Under the pieces are notes generated by a model. The model saw nothing but the letters and a program-made list of their open reading frames with translations, made no database searches and had not been told where the DNA came from. 64,000 nucleotides of DNA from Oscheius tipulae (Eukaryota; Nematoda; Chromadorea; Rhabditida; Rhabditidae), in assembly GCA_037178975.1 (NCBI GenBank), contig JASJZH010000003.1:2108001-2172000 (forward strand). The letters run 5' to 3'. This document shows, in pieces, positions 23,059-33,551 of the stretch. The position numbers and the translations under genes were made by a program. Within the stretch, counting starts at the first letter, position 1; the number at the start of each line of letters is the position of its first letter.

Positions 23059-23810
23059 ATCTCTTCCTGTTATCGAAAGGGAGGGTGGACAGAGTGGTCA
23101 AGCTGGTCGAGCTGTCGGAACAGTCAACAGAGAAGAAGGAGATCCTGTTCTAGGCCGAGTCCCATTGGTAAGTCAGGTAGTCGAGACACTCTCAATCTCT
23201 TTAGGCCTCAACCCTTTGTGTTCCGGACCTCGGTCAGAGAGTCGACCGTGCCTTAGTTCCATTCCAGAGTACTTTTGGGGACAGTGGTCACCTTGGAACG
23301 AGTGGTCAGACTGCGACTGTAGAACCAGTACCAAGAGCAGGACACGTCAGTGTATGGGACGATCCTGTGAGGGCTGTGGACAAGACACAGTACACTGTTT
23401 TAAGGACTGCCCAATAATCAGGAAACATTCCGAGTGGACAAATTGGATTGACACAGGTTGGTCGTCCTGCAGCCTCGACTCTTCCTTCAGACAGTCAAGA
23501 GACTCGGTACCGTTGCTTGACCACCTCCAGTGATTTGTCCGCGCGATCAGAACTGGAAGAAGAGAGTCGAGTGACTACCAAAGAGTCAGTCTGGACAGAC
23601 TGGGAGATTCGTCGAGGTGTAGCTGTTCGGTACCGGAATAGAACAGTTTGCGAGGTCCAAACCCAACTACTGACTGTCTCCCACACCCCTTCCAAAGTTC
23701 CCATAGCTTGGCTAACAGTCAGTTCAGCAATCTGCATCTTCCTTGGCTTCTTTTCTCATTGTTGTCTCTATCAATGTTTCGAGAGAAAGAGGATGAAGAG
23801 TGATCAATGA
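23059..23810 (+). CDS. TSP1-repeat single-pass membrane protein, 3' part
   Basis: After an acceptor at 23058, exon 23059-23167 encodes GGWTEWSSWSSC and a run of arginines. A 37 nt intron (23168-23204) follows, then a second exon with WGQWSPWNEWSDCDC and CEGCGQDTVHCFKDC, and a third WTNWIDTGWSSCS. These are thrombospondin type 1 repeats, extracellular adhesion modules. Just after WSSCS the frame must shift by +1 for the repeat to continue as SQETRYRCL, then WTDWEIRRG, and finish with a hydrophobic segment AWLTVSSAICIFLGFF, a basic CFERKRMK tail and the stop at 23808. A frame break, a missed intron or an assembly error could explain this. The 5' exons are not identified. Confidence 0.55.
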
Positions 23811-24139
23811 AATCGTATTTTCTCCCTGAATACTCAGTCAAACTGCAAACGTTTTTGATTCTTCGCTCTTTGCAAATCCACTTCCCAAATAGAGTGACTG
23901 TCCTCGCCTTGAGTTCAGATAGGTTGTCGTATAGCCAGTTTAATTGGAAAGTCATGTTTCCTATTTTGCTTTTGCAGACTGCCACTTCATCGTTTCTTTC
24001 GGGGATCCAGTCGGAACAAAACACAACTCGAATCAATTGCACTCTACCAATATGTTGTCCCATCTCTTTTTTTCTACATTCTTCTCGGAACGCCTGTGGC
24101 AGGTTTGGTTCTGAAGAAGGGTCTTATTGATGGTGATCA

Positions 24140-24390
24140 ATTCTTCCTTCAGACAGTCAAGAGACTCGGTATCGTTGCTTGACCACCTCCAGTAATTTGT
24201 CCACGCGATCAGAACTGGAAGAGGAGAGTCGAGTGGCTACCAAAGAGTCAGTCTGGACAGACTGGGAGATTCGTCGAGGAGTAACCCTCAGGTACAGGAA
24301 CAGCTACTGTCTCTCCCCATCTCCCTCTCCAATATCCCAAGCCTTGGATTCTTTTCCCACTGTTCTTTACCTCTGTTCAAGAGAAATAAC
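24140..24390 (+). repeat. direct duplicate of the last TSP1 exon segment
   Basis: 24143-24280 repeats 23479-23615 with few substitutions (CTTCAGACAGTCAAGAGACTC onward), 664 bp downstream. After the duplicated part the frame soon diverges and no membrane segment follows. It probably formed by tandem duplication. Confidence 0.6.
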
Positions 24391-24423
24391 AAAGAGTGAT
24401 GGATGAATCTTTATTTTCTTCAA

Positions 24424-26014
24424 TCACTTTTCGGCAGCGAGTCGGGCCATCTCGAAGCGAATTACCTCGTAGCTGGTGCCGAAGATCCCGTAGACGAGGG
24501 CCTTGATGACGAGGAAACCGGTGAAGAGGGTCACGTGGTAGAGATGAATCTGGTCCTCGACACGGTGCACATTCCTCATCATATGCTGGAGAACGACGGC
24601 TGTGAAGGTGACGTAGAGGAGAGACAGACTGACATAGGCCCGACCGAGAATTCCAAAGGCTGCAGCCAGAAGCACATTGACCACGAGGGCAGCAGCTGCC
24701 GAAAGAATAACCACCTGACGACGATCATGTCTGAAGTAATCGGAGAGGAGAGGGAAGACGTAGGCAATGACCAGCGGCGTCAGACAGAGCAGCGGCTGCG
24801 AGTCGAGGTAGTAGTTAGAGAGAGCGTAGCCGGCCAGAAGACCCTAAAAATTAATGTTTTGAAAGAGGAAAAGGAGATAGAGGCTTTGACTGAACAAGCG
24901 ACTGGATAGGAGTAGCCAGTCAAGTCTAGAGGATTCGTCGACTGATATTTTTATTTTCAGAACCCTGACTCTTTCCAAATCCAGAACCAGAAGTTTGGAG
25001 TAACTCATACTGTCGCCTGTTACAAAGCAGCCCAGTCTGTTTAATCCCAGAGTAGAGAATCTCAAGCGACTCATACTGTCTTCTCGATTATTGAAGAAGC
25101 AGCCTTGTCTCTGTCCAGTTCCAGATTCTCGAAGCAACTCCACCGACTTGTATTGTCTGTACTGATTGTGTAGTGGCTCCGGTCTAGTTCTGTTTAGTTT
25201 TGAGCATCCTTGTTGAAAGACCTTCACCGACACATGATCTGTCTTCTTCCATTAGGGACAGAATAGGAGGCAGTCGAGAGACAGGCAACAGTATCCTTAT
25301 CCTCTCTCTCTCTGCGTCACTCTACACGAAGTCGGGAGACCACCATATGTCGTGGTGAAAGGTAGGCTACTTTATCCAATGCTGAACAGTCTCAGCGACT
25401 CTTCTCTTCTCCTAGATCCTGGCTGTTTCTATCGATTCCCTTGTCGTGAGGAGCTCTCCTGGCCGTATATTTGCTATTCTTACTTAATGTTCTGACAGAT
25501 CGTCCTCTCTTCCAGTCTCTCTGTGGATCTGGCTCGGTAGCTGGTAGCCCTTCCTAGTACCTGAAAATCATTAAACTAAACTGACCTGTGTCAAGGAGAG
25601 ACTGAGCATGCTGAAGCGAACATTGGCATCGTTGACGCCTTCCGTGTTTCGGACGGAGACCGTGAAGAGCTCATAGAGCGGAAATCCGACGAAGGCAAAA
25701 AATCCGGCTCCGAAGCGATTAAAGAAGAGTCCGAGGATGGGCCCGAAGATGTAGCAGCCGAGAGCAGAGGCTACTCCTCCGCCCAAGAACAGCATGACTC
25801 CCGTCCATTTCATCAGATCCTTGACGTGGCTGGCCGGCGTATACACTGGTTCTATCGTAGTGGCGAGCGGCTCTTCTGGTTGCTGGAGATTGCGACGCGA
25901 TCCATCGACGAGTCTCCTGGTCGTGCCCCCGATCCCGTGGCCGGCGTGGCGGTCTCCTTCTGCAGCGTCTTCCAGGTCGTAGCTCGGCTGTCTCTCGTAG
26001 TCGACATTAGCCAT
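24424..26014 (-). CDS. multi-pass membrane protein, probable Bax inhibitor-1 family
   Basis: Two minus-strand exons (26014-25586 and 24843-24424) join in frame to 282 residues. A hydrophilic N-terminus of about 60 residues is followed by roughly seven hydrophobic segments. QGLLAGYALS matches the GLLAGFAF region of Bax inhibitor-1, and a VEDQIHLYHVTLFTGFLVI segment matches the C-terminal DQDYIWHCIDLFLDFI region, so I infer a TMBIM-type ER/Golgi protein. Similarity is modest and another transporter-like family is possible. The 742 nt intron contains TSP1-like repeated debris. A poly(A) signal on the minus strand is at 24410-24415. The gene diverges from H2B. Confidence 0.5.
24880..25260 (-). 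repeat. imperfect tandem repeat in BI-1-like intron
   Basis: On the minus strand a 60-70 bp unit recurs about three times, sharing GACAGTATGAGT and a GGCTGCTT core. One reading gives SGTGQRQGCF, reminiscent of the R-x-R-x-C half of a TSP1 repeat. It is likely related to the neighbouring TSP1 gene material. Confidence 0.4.
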
Positions 26015-26213
26015 CTTGGGGCAAATAGCCGAGGTGATAACTTTGATTGCTTTGGGAAAAAGGTGTTTTTTCGGCTAATTGTCTTGCTACAACTTCAACT
26101 TGCAAAAGTTTACTGGAAAAGAGTTGCAGAAGTTTCCAGAAAGCAATTTGCAATGTGAAACGAAAGTTTAAAAGAGCCTACGACGATTCAACTTGTCCAG
26201 AAGCCGCTGCACG

Positions 26214-26703
26214 ATGTCGAAAACCAGCCTGAGCAATGAGGACTATAAGGAGACCATGATCTCTCCATACATGACAGAGATTGTGGGTCCTTTGAGGGTC
26301 CTCGACATCAAACGTAAAACTGCAATGTACCCGTCGTCCGGATGGCCAAAAACGTCTGCGAGCTGACGACCAAACCCAACATCGTACCGCCCCATTCAGC
26401 CCTGTAAAAGCTCACTAGCCAATCAGCTTCGGTATCTTCACCTCGGAGGGAAAGAAGGCTGTCCACGTGACGGAATCCGAAACCACGACTATGATTCGCG
26501 ACGTGTTGATCAAGTTCCGAGCTATGATCAAGGGCCATCTGGCTGAGGGACGGTTCGAGTCACGACTGACACTGAAGACTCGCGACACGTCTCGTCCACA
26601 GGAAAAGAAGGATTTCGGCAAGACTCTGGGTTAAGTGTTTGGTGAGCAAAAGGGACCTGTGATCATCATTGCCGACATGAGTTTCGACTAAATTGAAAAT
26701 AAA
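26214..26703 (+). pseudogene. decayed ORF with intact 3' end, parent unknown
   Basis: Frame 1 opens at ATG 26214 and closes after about 50 codons. A second frame reads NVPVVRMAKNVCELTTKPN and, if a 29 nt GTAAAA...CAG segment is removed, continues FGIFTSEGKKAVHVTE through FGKTLG to a stop at 26632. It resumes in frame for 18 codons to TAA at 26689, just before AATAAA (26698). The frameshift and in-frame stop suggest a broken gene or retrocopy. I do not recognise the family. Confidence 0.35.
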
Positions 26704-27009
26704 AGCTTTTACGCAAAAAATAATTTGAGAGCATTTGAATTGGCGCGCACACCCTGATTCAGGATCCCGCGAGTCCTGCCATGAAGATCTACAGTAGTCT
26801 GGATTTGGAAGAGCTCAACTCCTAGACCCAAATTTTTTTTCTTTTTTTGTTCCTTTTTGCTCGTTTTCTGTCATAATTTTGTAAATTCAGTTGTAAATGT
26901 GAGCTCGAATGTGAGCCGTTTCCCCGCTTGTTATTTCGAATGAATACCCGTTACAGACCTTCTGTGCTTTTCCCAAGTTTTCGTCATCTATTGGTCTGTT
27001 TCAGTCGAT

Positions 27010-27548
27010 ATGCCCGCCAAGGTCGCTTCCAAGAACCCCAAAGTAGCCTCTTCGGACAAGAAGAAAAGTGGAAACCGCAAGAAGACTCGTCATGAGAGCT
27101 TCTCCATCTACATCTACCGCGTCCTGAAGCAGGTATAACTTCACACTAACGGTGGCATTTTAAACTCTTTTCCAGGTCCATCCCGAGACGGGAATGTCCT
27201 CGAAGTCGATGTCCATCATGGATTCCTTCGTTCGTGACGTCTTCGAACGCATCGCTGGAGAGGCCGCCAGACTTGCTCAGTATAACAAGAAGAAAAGCAT
27301 CTCTTCTCGCGAAATCCAAACTGCCGTCCGTCTCATTCTTCCCGGTAAGTCCATTTGACCACATTTCACTGGAAAAGTTTGCTATTGTCGCAAGGACAGT
27401 AACACCTGCAGCATCCCTGATGATAGCTCGAACCTTTTCTTGTTTACGAAAGTAATCCCGTTTCATTCCAGGAGAACTCGCCAAGCACGCCGTCTCTGAG
27501 GGCACTAAGGCCGTCACCAAGTACTCTGCTGCTAGCGTTTCCAAGTAA
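27010..27548 (+). CDS. histone H2B variant
   Basis: Three exons (27010-27132, 27176-27344, 27472-27548) give 122 residues. [51 protein letters not shown] and [10 protein letters not shown] are the H2B histone fold and C-terminal helix, so it is a nucleosome core component. The N-terminal tail is short (about 28 residues). The C-terminus ends SAASVSK, unlike the canonical KYTSSK. Two introns are unusual for a replication-dependent histone. A TTTCAG acceptor ends 5 nt before the ATG. The 3' region carries both a histone-type hairpin and a poly(A) signal. Confidence 0.95.
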
Positions 27549-27596
27549 CGCCCTACTGGCAATCTTCACTCCACTTCCATCGTTACAAAACCCAAC

Positions 27597-27612
27597 AGCT
27601 CTCGTGAGAGCT
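27597..27612 (+). promoter_or_regulatory. histone-type 3' stem-loop
   Basis: AGCTCTCGTGAGAGCT can form a perfect 6 bp stem with a 4 nt loop, the geometry of histone mRNA 3' hairpins. It starts 49 nt after the stop codon, and CCCAAC lies just upstream. The stem and loop sequence differs from the usual GGCTCT-TTTC-AGAGCC, so SLBP recognition is an inference. Confidence 0.5.
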
Positions 27613-27645
27613 ACATGTTATTTGTTACCGCTAAATAATCACTTG

Positions 27646-27651
27646 AATAAA
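27646..27651 (+). terminator. poly(A) signal of the H2B variant
   Basis: AATAAA lies 33 nt past the hairpin and 98 nt past the stop codon. Confidence 0.7.
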
Positions 27652-27831
27652 ACACTGGCTCACTTCTTTTCTCGTTTTCCAACGCCAACATCTTGCTGCA
27701 TATTCGCACTGTGCGATGATAAAGCAACTCGTCGCACATGTTCGTATTCTCTTCGCTACCCAAATGAAGACCAAATATAACCAACAATACATTGAATCCA
27801 ACAATAACAACTTGTGTATAACAAAACGTGT

Positions 27832-29809
27832 TTAGATGATGCGACTGCCCTTCTTGACCTCTTGGACCGTTCTCTTCTCGACGAACTTCTTGCGCAGTTT
27901 GGTCTTTTTGGCCTTCTGTCTCTCGCCACCAATCGGCAGCATGTTTCTCTTCTGCATCGACTTGATCCTATCCGTCAGCAGATTTCCCTGTGCCTTTAGA
28001 CCACGAAGAGAATCCGTCAGTTCTTCCTAAATGTTCTGTGTTCAAAAAGCAAAGAAGGAGTTACCTGCAGCAGGAAAGGAGCCTCCTCTTCCTCGAATTT
28101 TCCACGGCCCAACTTCTGTCGTTTGGTCATCTTCTCGGAGTGCTTCTTCAGCTGACGATCGACAGCCGCCTTGGCCTGATCAATCTCGGCCTTGGCCAGC
28201 TTCTTGTTGATCGCTTTTGCTCTATTTTGGGGTCTTTACGTGCAAAGCAGATCAACTAACTTGAAAATTTCGTTCTCGTTGAGTTTTTGGGCCTTCTTTT
28301 TCAACTTTTGACGTTCTTCCTTCTTCAGCTTAGCCTCCTTCACTCGTTCCTTCTTCGTTTTTCTCTCGCTCGAGGCAGCAGCAGTAGTCGATGTAACAGC
28401 CTCTCCAGCAACTTCTGCAGTCTCCTCCTCATCTTTTTCGAAACGGGGATCAATGGAGAGTCCTTCCATCTGCTCCAGCTCGCGTTCCTGTTCCGTTACG
28501 ATCTTCTCATGTTTCGGTTTCAGCTGCTGGGCCAGACGTTCCTTCGCGTCGATCAGCTCTTGCTCTTCGGCAGCAATCTTCCCGACATATTCCTGAAATT
28601 CGAAAGTACCTGTACGTATTCCAATTTAAACACTAAAGGTTACGAAGCGATAGACCAGGTGTTCGATTCTAGCCGAGGCCTAGTCTTTTTTTTTTTTGTA
28701 AAATACCATTCTGTGGAGTTTTTCAAGCTGAGTTTGAATGCGTGAATATTTAGAAGTTCCGGATCTAAACAACGTTAGAGCCCTTCCAAAGTTTTAGTGG
28801 AAGGTCGATTTATTGGTAAGATTTTTTTCCACGAGTTATTTTAATTTAAAAAAAAGACTTGGGTACGGGGTCCGAAGATGAAAAGTTAGCAATTTTACAA
28901 GATCCTTAGGTCCAAAGGGGCGGCCCATCAAATTATAACAAAAACAGACCTGATAGTCCTCAGCCGTAGGATTGTAGGACACTCCCGGAGCTGGGAGAGC
29001 CACAGCTCGAAGAAGAGAAGGCTTCGAACGAAGCCGACTCGGTTTTTGTGGCAATTTCTTCTTCGTAGCACGTAGAATATGCTCGCCGGCAGCCTTGTTT
29101 TCCAGGTCGACTTTCGGCGTGAAGTCCGTCTCCCAGAGATCGTAAGTGCCGCCCGTATTCGCCCTTTTCGGAACTACTTCCACGGGACGAGGTTGAGGTT
29201 GACGAAGACGCTTCAGTCCCTGTCGAGATGGGGCCTTGGGGGCTGGTAGAGAATCGGACTCGTCCTCATCGCAATTCCTGGAAAAGTACTGATTGTTTGA
29301 AGAAAAAACAAGAATAATATTATAAAAAAGGTGTGTTGGTAAGAGTCTCCATCTTGATCCGCACGATCCGGGCTCGATCCCCGTAGGTGACTGAGGTGAC
29401 GAGGAGATTATAGGTTTACAAGAAAATTAGTCCCAAGTGGGCGATAGCCAACCTTATATCCGAAAACTGATTAAAATTAAGAGGGACTCACGCTTTGAGC
29501 TTGGTGATTTTGTCCATCTTCGCCTGCTGCCGTTTCGTGTACTTCTTCATATCTCCCGGGGTCGTCGGCTCTCGATCTACGACGAACATCTCTTCCACCG
29601 GCTGCTTGTCTTTCGGATCATTGGCTTTGTCTTAAAATTCACGATTTTCGTTGGGGAACGCTCTAAGAGGGAAAAAGTCTAGAAAACTTACTAAGGACGG
29701 CCTCATAGTTGGAGACGTCGACTCCTTTCCTCATGTACTGTTTGGTATGACGGGCAGCTCGACTAGCTGCCGGCTTCTTCTTCCTGGCCGCGATGGCTGT
29801 CGCGGTCAT
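27832..29809 (-). CDS. ribosome biogenesis factor NOP53 (GLTSCR2)
   Basis: Six minus-strand exons (29809-29692, 29630-29492, 29277-28950, 28592-28261, 28221-28065, 28026-27832) give 422 residues in frame. The protein is lysine/arginine- and glutamate-rich with long predicted helices. NOP53 hallmarks are YDLWETDF, the LPAPGVSYNPTAEDYQ segment, and the C-terminal RKKFVEKRTVQEVKKGSR with repeated KRQK/RQKAKK motifs. By family it is a nucleolar pre-60S factor that recruits the exosome for 5.8S maturation. A TTTTCAG acceptor sits 2 nt before the ATG. Intron 2 holds a SINE copy (29.33 kb). Confidence 0.9.
29334..29402 (+). repeat. tRNA-derived SINE copy in NOP53 intron
   Basis: It reads GTGTTGGTAAGAGTCTCC (box A region) then GGGCTCGATCCCCGTAGG (box B region). 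It is the clearest + strand copy of the family seen at 1.75, 36.24 and 58.2 kb. Confidence 0.65.
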
Positions 29810-29810
29810 G

Positions 29811-30670
29811 CCTGAAAATAGTTGTGAACAAAGTTTACCGATAAAAGCGAAAATTAACGAAAGATGGTAGGAAAATGCCATGTTTTTGGCCCTTTTCCAC
29901 CAAAACTTGTCTGTAAATACAACATTTTTCCTCGCGAAAACGAGCAGAAAATGTTCAAACAATTAAATTCGCGAAGCTGTGAATTTCCTTTGATCAGAAA
30001 TAGTTCTCTACGAAAAAAATAAAGTAGAACGTGACTGAAAACTATATCCAAAAATTTTGGATGACAGCAACGAACAGAAATGGATAGGTAAAGGTGGAAA
30101 CTAAGAATAAAAACTGGCCTGTTTTTTGAGCAAAACTTTCACGAAAAGCACAGAATTTTAAGGGGATGACGATCCGAAGGGTTCGGATTCCGCAAATCCT
30201 CTTAAAAAAAAGACTCATTTTTTCAATAAAAAAACAGCGGGTTGGGTGGAAAAAAACGAGCAGCATCTGATGGACACATAAAGGACGCAACAGCACTTTT
30301 TACCTACACGGCACTCTTTTTGAAAAGGGCAATCTCATCTCACCACTTCCCGGAATATAAGCGCAGTAAATGAATATCAAACCACATCGTTGTAAAGCAA
30401 AAACGACTAAAAAACGTTTCATTTACACTCAAAATCCCATCAAGAATCGTCTTCCGTTCAAAGATGGTGTTTAGGTCGCTGTATTTATGAGTCCACCAGT
30501 TCTAGCCACTTTATCTCTAGTAAGTCCTGAAAGGCTGCAGCGGCGCGGTAAGTCTCGTCCAAAACAAAAAAAGTCTTGTTGACACCATTCCGATTTGACG
30601 AAAACAAAGGGTGCGTATAAGTTTTATCAATGGGAAGATAGGAGAATTGCTACATGGTACAAAAAAGAGT
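29811..30670. other. AT-rich intergenic, no gene seen
   Basis: Possible 5' flank of NOP53 and 3' flank of the lectin gene. No conserved frame or RNA gene is recognised. Confidence 0.5.
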
Positions 30671-31910
30671 TTAATTTGGAATTACATTGTTCTTCGAAGT
30701 CTGTTCTTTTTTCTTATTTTGAGTTATCGCCATAAGGAGTGACACAGTGGTTGCCGCTGAAATTTGGTCTGCCACATTATGCTGTGAAGTTTTACGCTTT
30801 TGACATATACTGCCGTACTCAATCCTTATATCAGCGCCCCGCCATAATCCTGCTTCATAGTCTAAACTCAAAGTGTAATAATAGTCACCATCGACTGGTC
30901 TGAAACCAATTTTCCCGTGTTTTATGACGTGATAAATATTACCTTCCGTTTAAGAAGTTGGTGTAAACGGGAACTGAACCATCCTCCCAGTTGCAAGAAC
31001 TAACTAAATAGTTCCAACAGTGCAAGCCGATCCATAAGGAATATGTATCTTCAGACAAATTTGTTAAAAAATCGTTAAGCTTGGGAGTGTCGATTTTGAC
31101 CAAGGTGGCACTGTCGTTTAGACAGGAGGACTGGGCGTCAGCATAATGCAAGGGGGTTTCCACGTACTGAAAAAGGTTTTTGTAAGTAGTTTTCCACAAT
31201 AAGGACGGTTCCTTGTTTGTTAAGATTGCAACATACCTTGTAGCACATACAGTTTTCTACGTAGAGTGTATACCCCGGTGAACAGATTGCATCACCTACA
31301 AGCATATGTTTGTCTGCACGGCATTTAGATACCTGGACACGAAGAAAAAGGGCATGTGGGAATAGGTGGCTCGGTGGGGCAGTAGCCGGGCTGCGGTGCA
31401 TTAGGGTCTACGCTACAGACAAACGGCAAAGCAGTGTTACAAGCTCCTGATCTGAAATCTTACTTGTTTTTTTATGCATTCAACTTTACATCCACTTGGA
31501 GTCGGAGTCTCTTATCAATCCACAAGGATAGCCTGCTCCGGGCTGACCAGGAGCCCAATTTGTGTAAGACATTGAAGCGTTGTATGTCCATGACCATGAT
31601 GCTGCCATTAGTTGATTGGCTCCAATCCAGAAATTGGGCGTTCGTCCAGTCGCTCCAGAAGCAATTCCAGAAATATAACTGTTTTCAATGTTGCTCTGAA
31701 CAGCGACCAAGGCTCCTCCAATTGAGTTACATTGCTTTTCGGCTCCTAGAAAGGGTAGAGGACTGTTGTAATACTTGTAGCATCTAAATTGGTAAATAGT
31801 GAAGCAGAAATCTTATACTTGTCAAAGAAGGTCTCGTAGATTGTGTCCGGAGGACATTCAGCCAGCAAAGTAGAGGCAAAAGCAAGGAGCAACCCCAGCG
31901 AGAGCAGCAT
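30671..31910 (-). CDS. secreted protein with two C-type lectin-like domains
   Basis: Six minus-strand exons (31910-31819, 31783-31490, 31451-31333, 31295-31237, 31166-30943, 30899-30671) give 338 residues. A signal peptide (MLLSLGLLLAFASTLLA) precedes CTLD 1 with EKQCNSIGGALVAVQS, FWIGANQ, YTNWAPGQPG and PFVCSV. A proline/cysteine linker follows, then CTLD 2 with YADAQSSC, SLWIGLHCW, NWEDGSVPVYTNF and a C-terminal cysteine. By family these are extracellular sugar- or protein-binding domains, often linked to immunity or cuticle in nematodes. The classical calcium-binding EPN/QPD triplet is not evident, so calcium-dependent sugar binding is doubtful. A basic 40-residue tail follows domain 2. 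Confidence 0.85.
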
Positions 31911-33551
31911 AGTGCGCCACTGACGGTAGCGTCCTTCAGCCCGTTATTAGATCATCTTTATCATTGAAACGATGTTGCTTATTCTCGGAAGTTCGTTCCG
32001 AATGAGTGAGTGCTCTGATAAGATAAAGCGAATATAGTGTTTTCAATCGATTCGCCGTCAAATTTTACCCTACAAATGTCTACTTTGACCGAAAAACTAC
32101 TAAGAAGAAAGTTCGAGTAGGTATATGCTTTGTTTAGGTGGGTCCATTCCGTTAACAGGGTACGAGAAGTTCATTAAACACGATGGAACGTTTCGTAAGA
32201 TTCCGAACCACATTCCCTAGTCCCTTCTCGTGCATAGAGGACAGGTCCATAAAGTCACAGAATTCTTGCAAGTGTCATGGCTTCATCATCGTTAACATGA
32301 ATATGTGCAGAGGCTGATTGAATGAAACGGCTGTCTATCTGTCCCTTTATCTCTGTCTTCATTCAAAATACTCGTATATTGCATATATGAGCATAAATAA
32401 TACAGCTTTGCTCGAAATCCTGATAAATAATAAAGATATTGTTTACTATTGTCATTTCTTGAGCACTCTATGTCTAGTTTTCTTCGTAATTCACCTGCAG
32501 ATCGCAGATTTCGGGGAAATCGTGTTGCTGAACCATTTTTTTGAAGCTATTATGCAATGTAACTTTCCTTATAATAGTCCTCAAGAGTTTGAAAAGCCTC
32601 TACAAGATCCAACCGAGCCGTGTTGAATGTATCCCGACCGAGTTTTCCAGTTTTAGCCAGTCTCATAGCGGACAATTTGGTGGCTTATATTGATATTGAA
32701 CTGTGGAAACATTGCACTTTTCTAGAGTATATATTGTTCAGTTCAAGGACACATCTTTTCTTTGCCCTCTATTCTCTTGTCTACAAATCGATATCGACCT
32801 ACCAAAATCAGTTTCGAGAAAGCTCAACTTCACCTGGTTTCTCCAATGAGTTTAGAAGAGTTCTGGGTAATAGTTCGGCAGGCGCCCCTTCGTTTGAATT
32901 TTTGCCGCCCTTTGGCGAATTCGCCCAATTTCGAGTTTTCTGTTCTAATTCACTCATTTCATAGTTTCTAACTATGTTACTTTAAGTAATCTCCTGAAGA
33001 GATATTACCGTAATAAGTGACCACTTATCTATAAATATCGTGAGCTTAGAATTCTTCGTAGTATTGTTCTCTCTTCTTCCGATGACATGGGCTTGTAAAA
33101 TGCTGCTGTTGCTGTTTGTCCGTACTAACCGGGTTCTTTTCTCCAAGCCGCCCTGTCATTTGCTTCATCTGTCATTTTTTTTTATAAGGAGCAGCATATT
33201 ACGAAGACCACCAGTAATTAAGAAACCCGAACTGAACAATGCGCATCCTCTCATCAGTGGAAACCGACCTGACTTTAAATAAGAGCTGGCTGCCACGAGT
33301 TCCTACTTTCCAGAATCCATTTTACTCATGTTTTGAGCTTGGCAATGCTATGCAAAGTTGTAGGTTTTACCAATACGACATCTGTGCAGAACATATAAAT
33401 ACTCACAAACATTCACTTCAGTTAAAAAATCACTTCATTTACACTCAAAATTCGTATTCGCCCCTATCAAAATGGTTTCATTAATGACTGTACTAACAAC
33501 GAAACTATGGCGGGACAATTAAAGATATCAGTACAAGTATATCTCGAGCGC
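31911..33551. other. intergenic, AT-rich, MITE relic only
   Basis: Apart from the MITE-related fragment at 32.87 kb I see no gene. Short frames (up to 114 codons) have no family resemblance. Confidence 0.5.
32866..32950 (+). mobile_element. relic of the 43.1 kb MITE family (one end)
   Basis: GGTAATAGTTCGGCAGGCGCC followed by TTCGTTTGAATTTTTG matches the left end of the element at 43086. Similarity then decays through TTTTCTGTT. The matching right end was not found. Confidence 0.6.
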
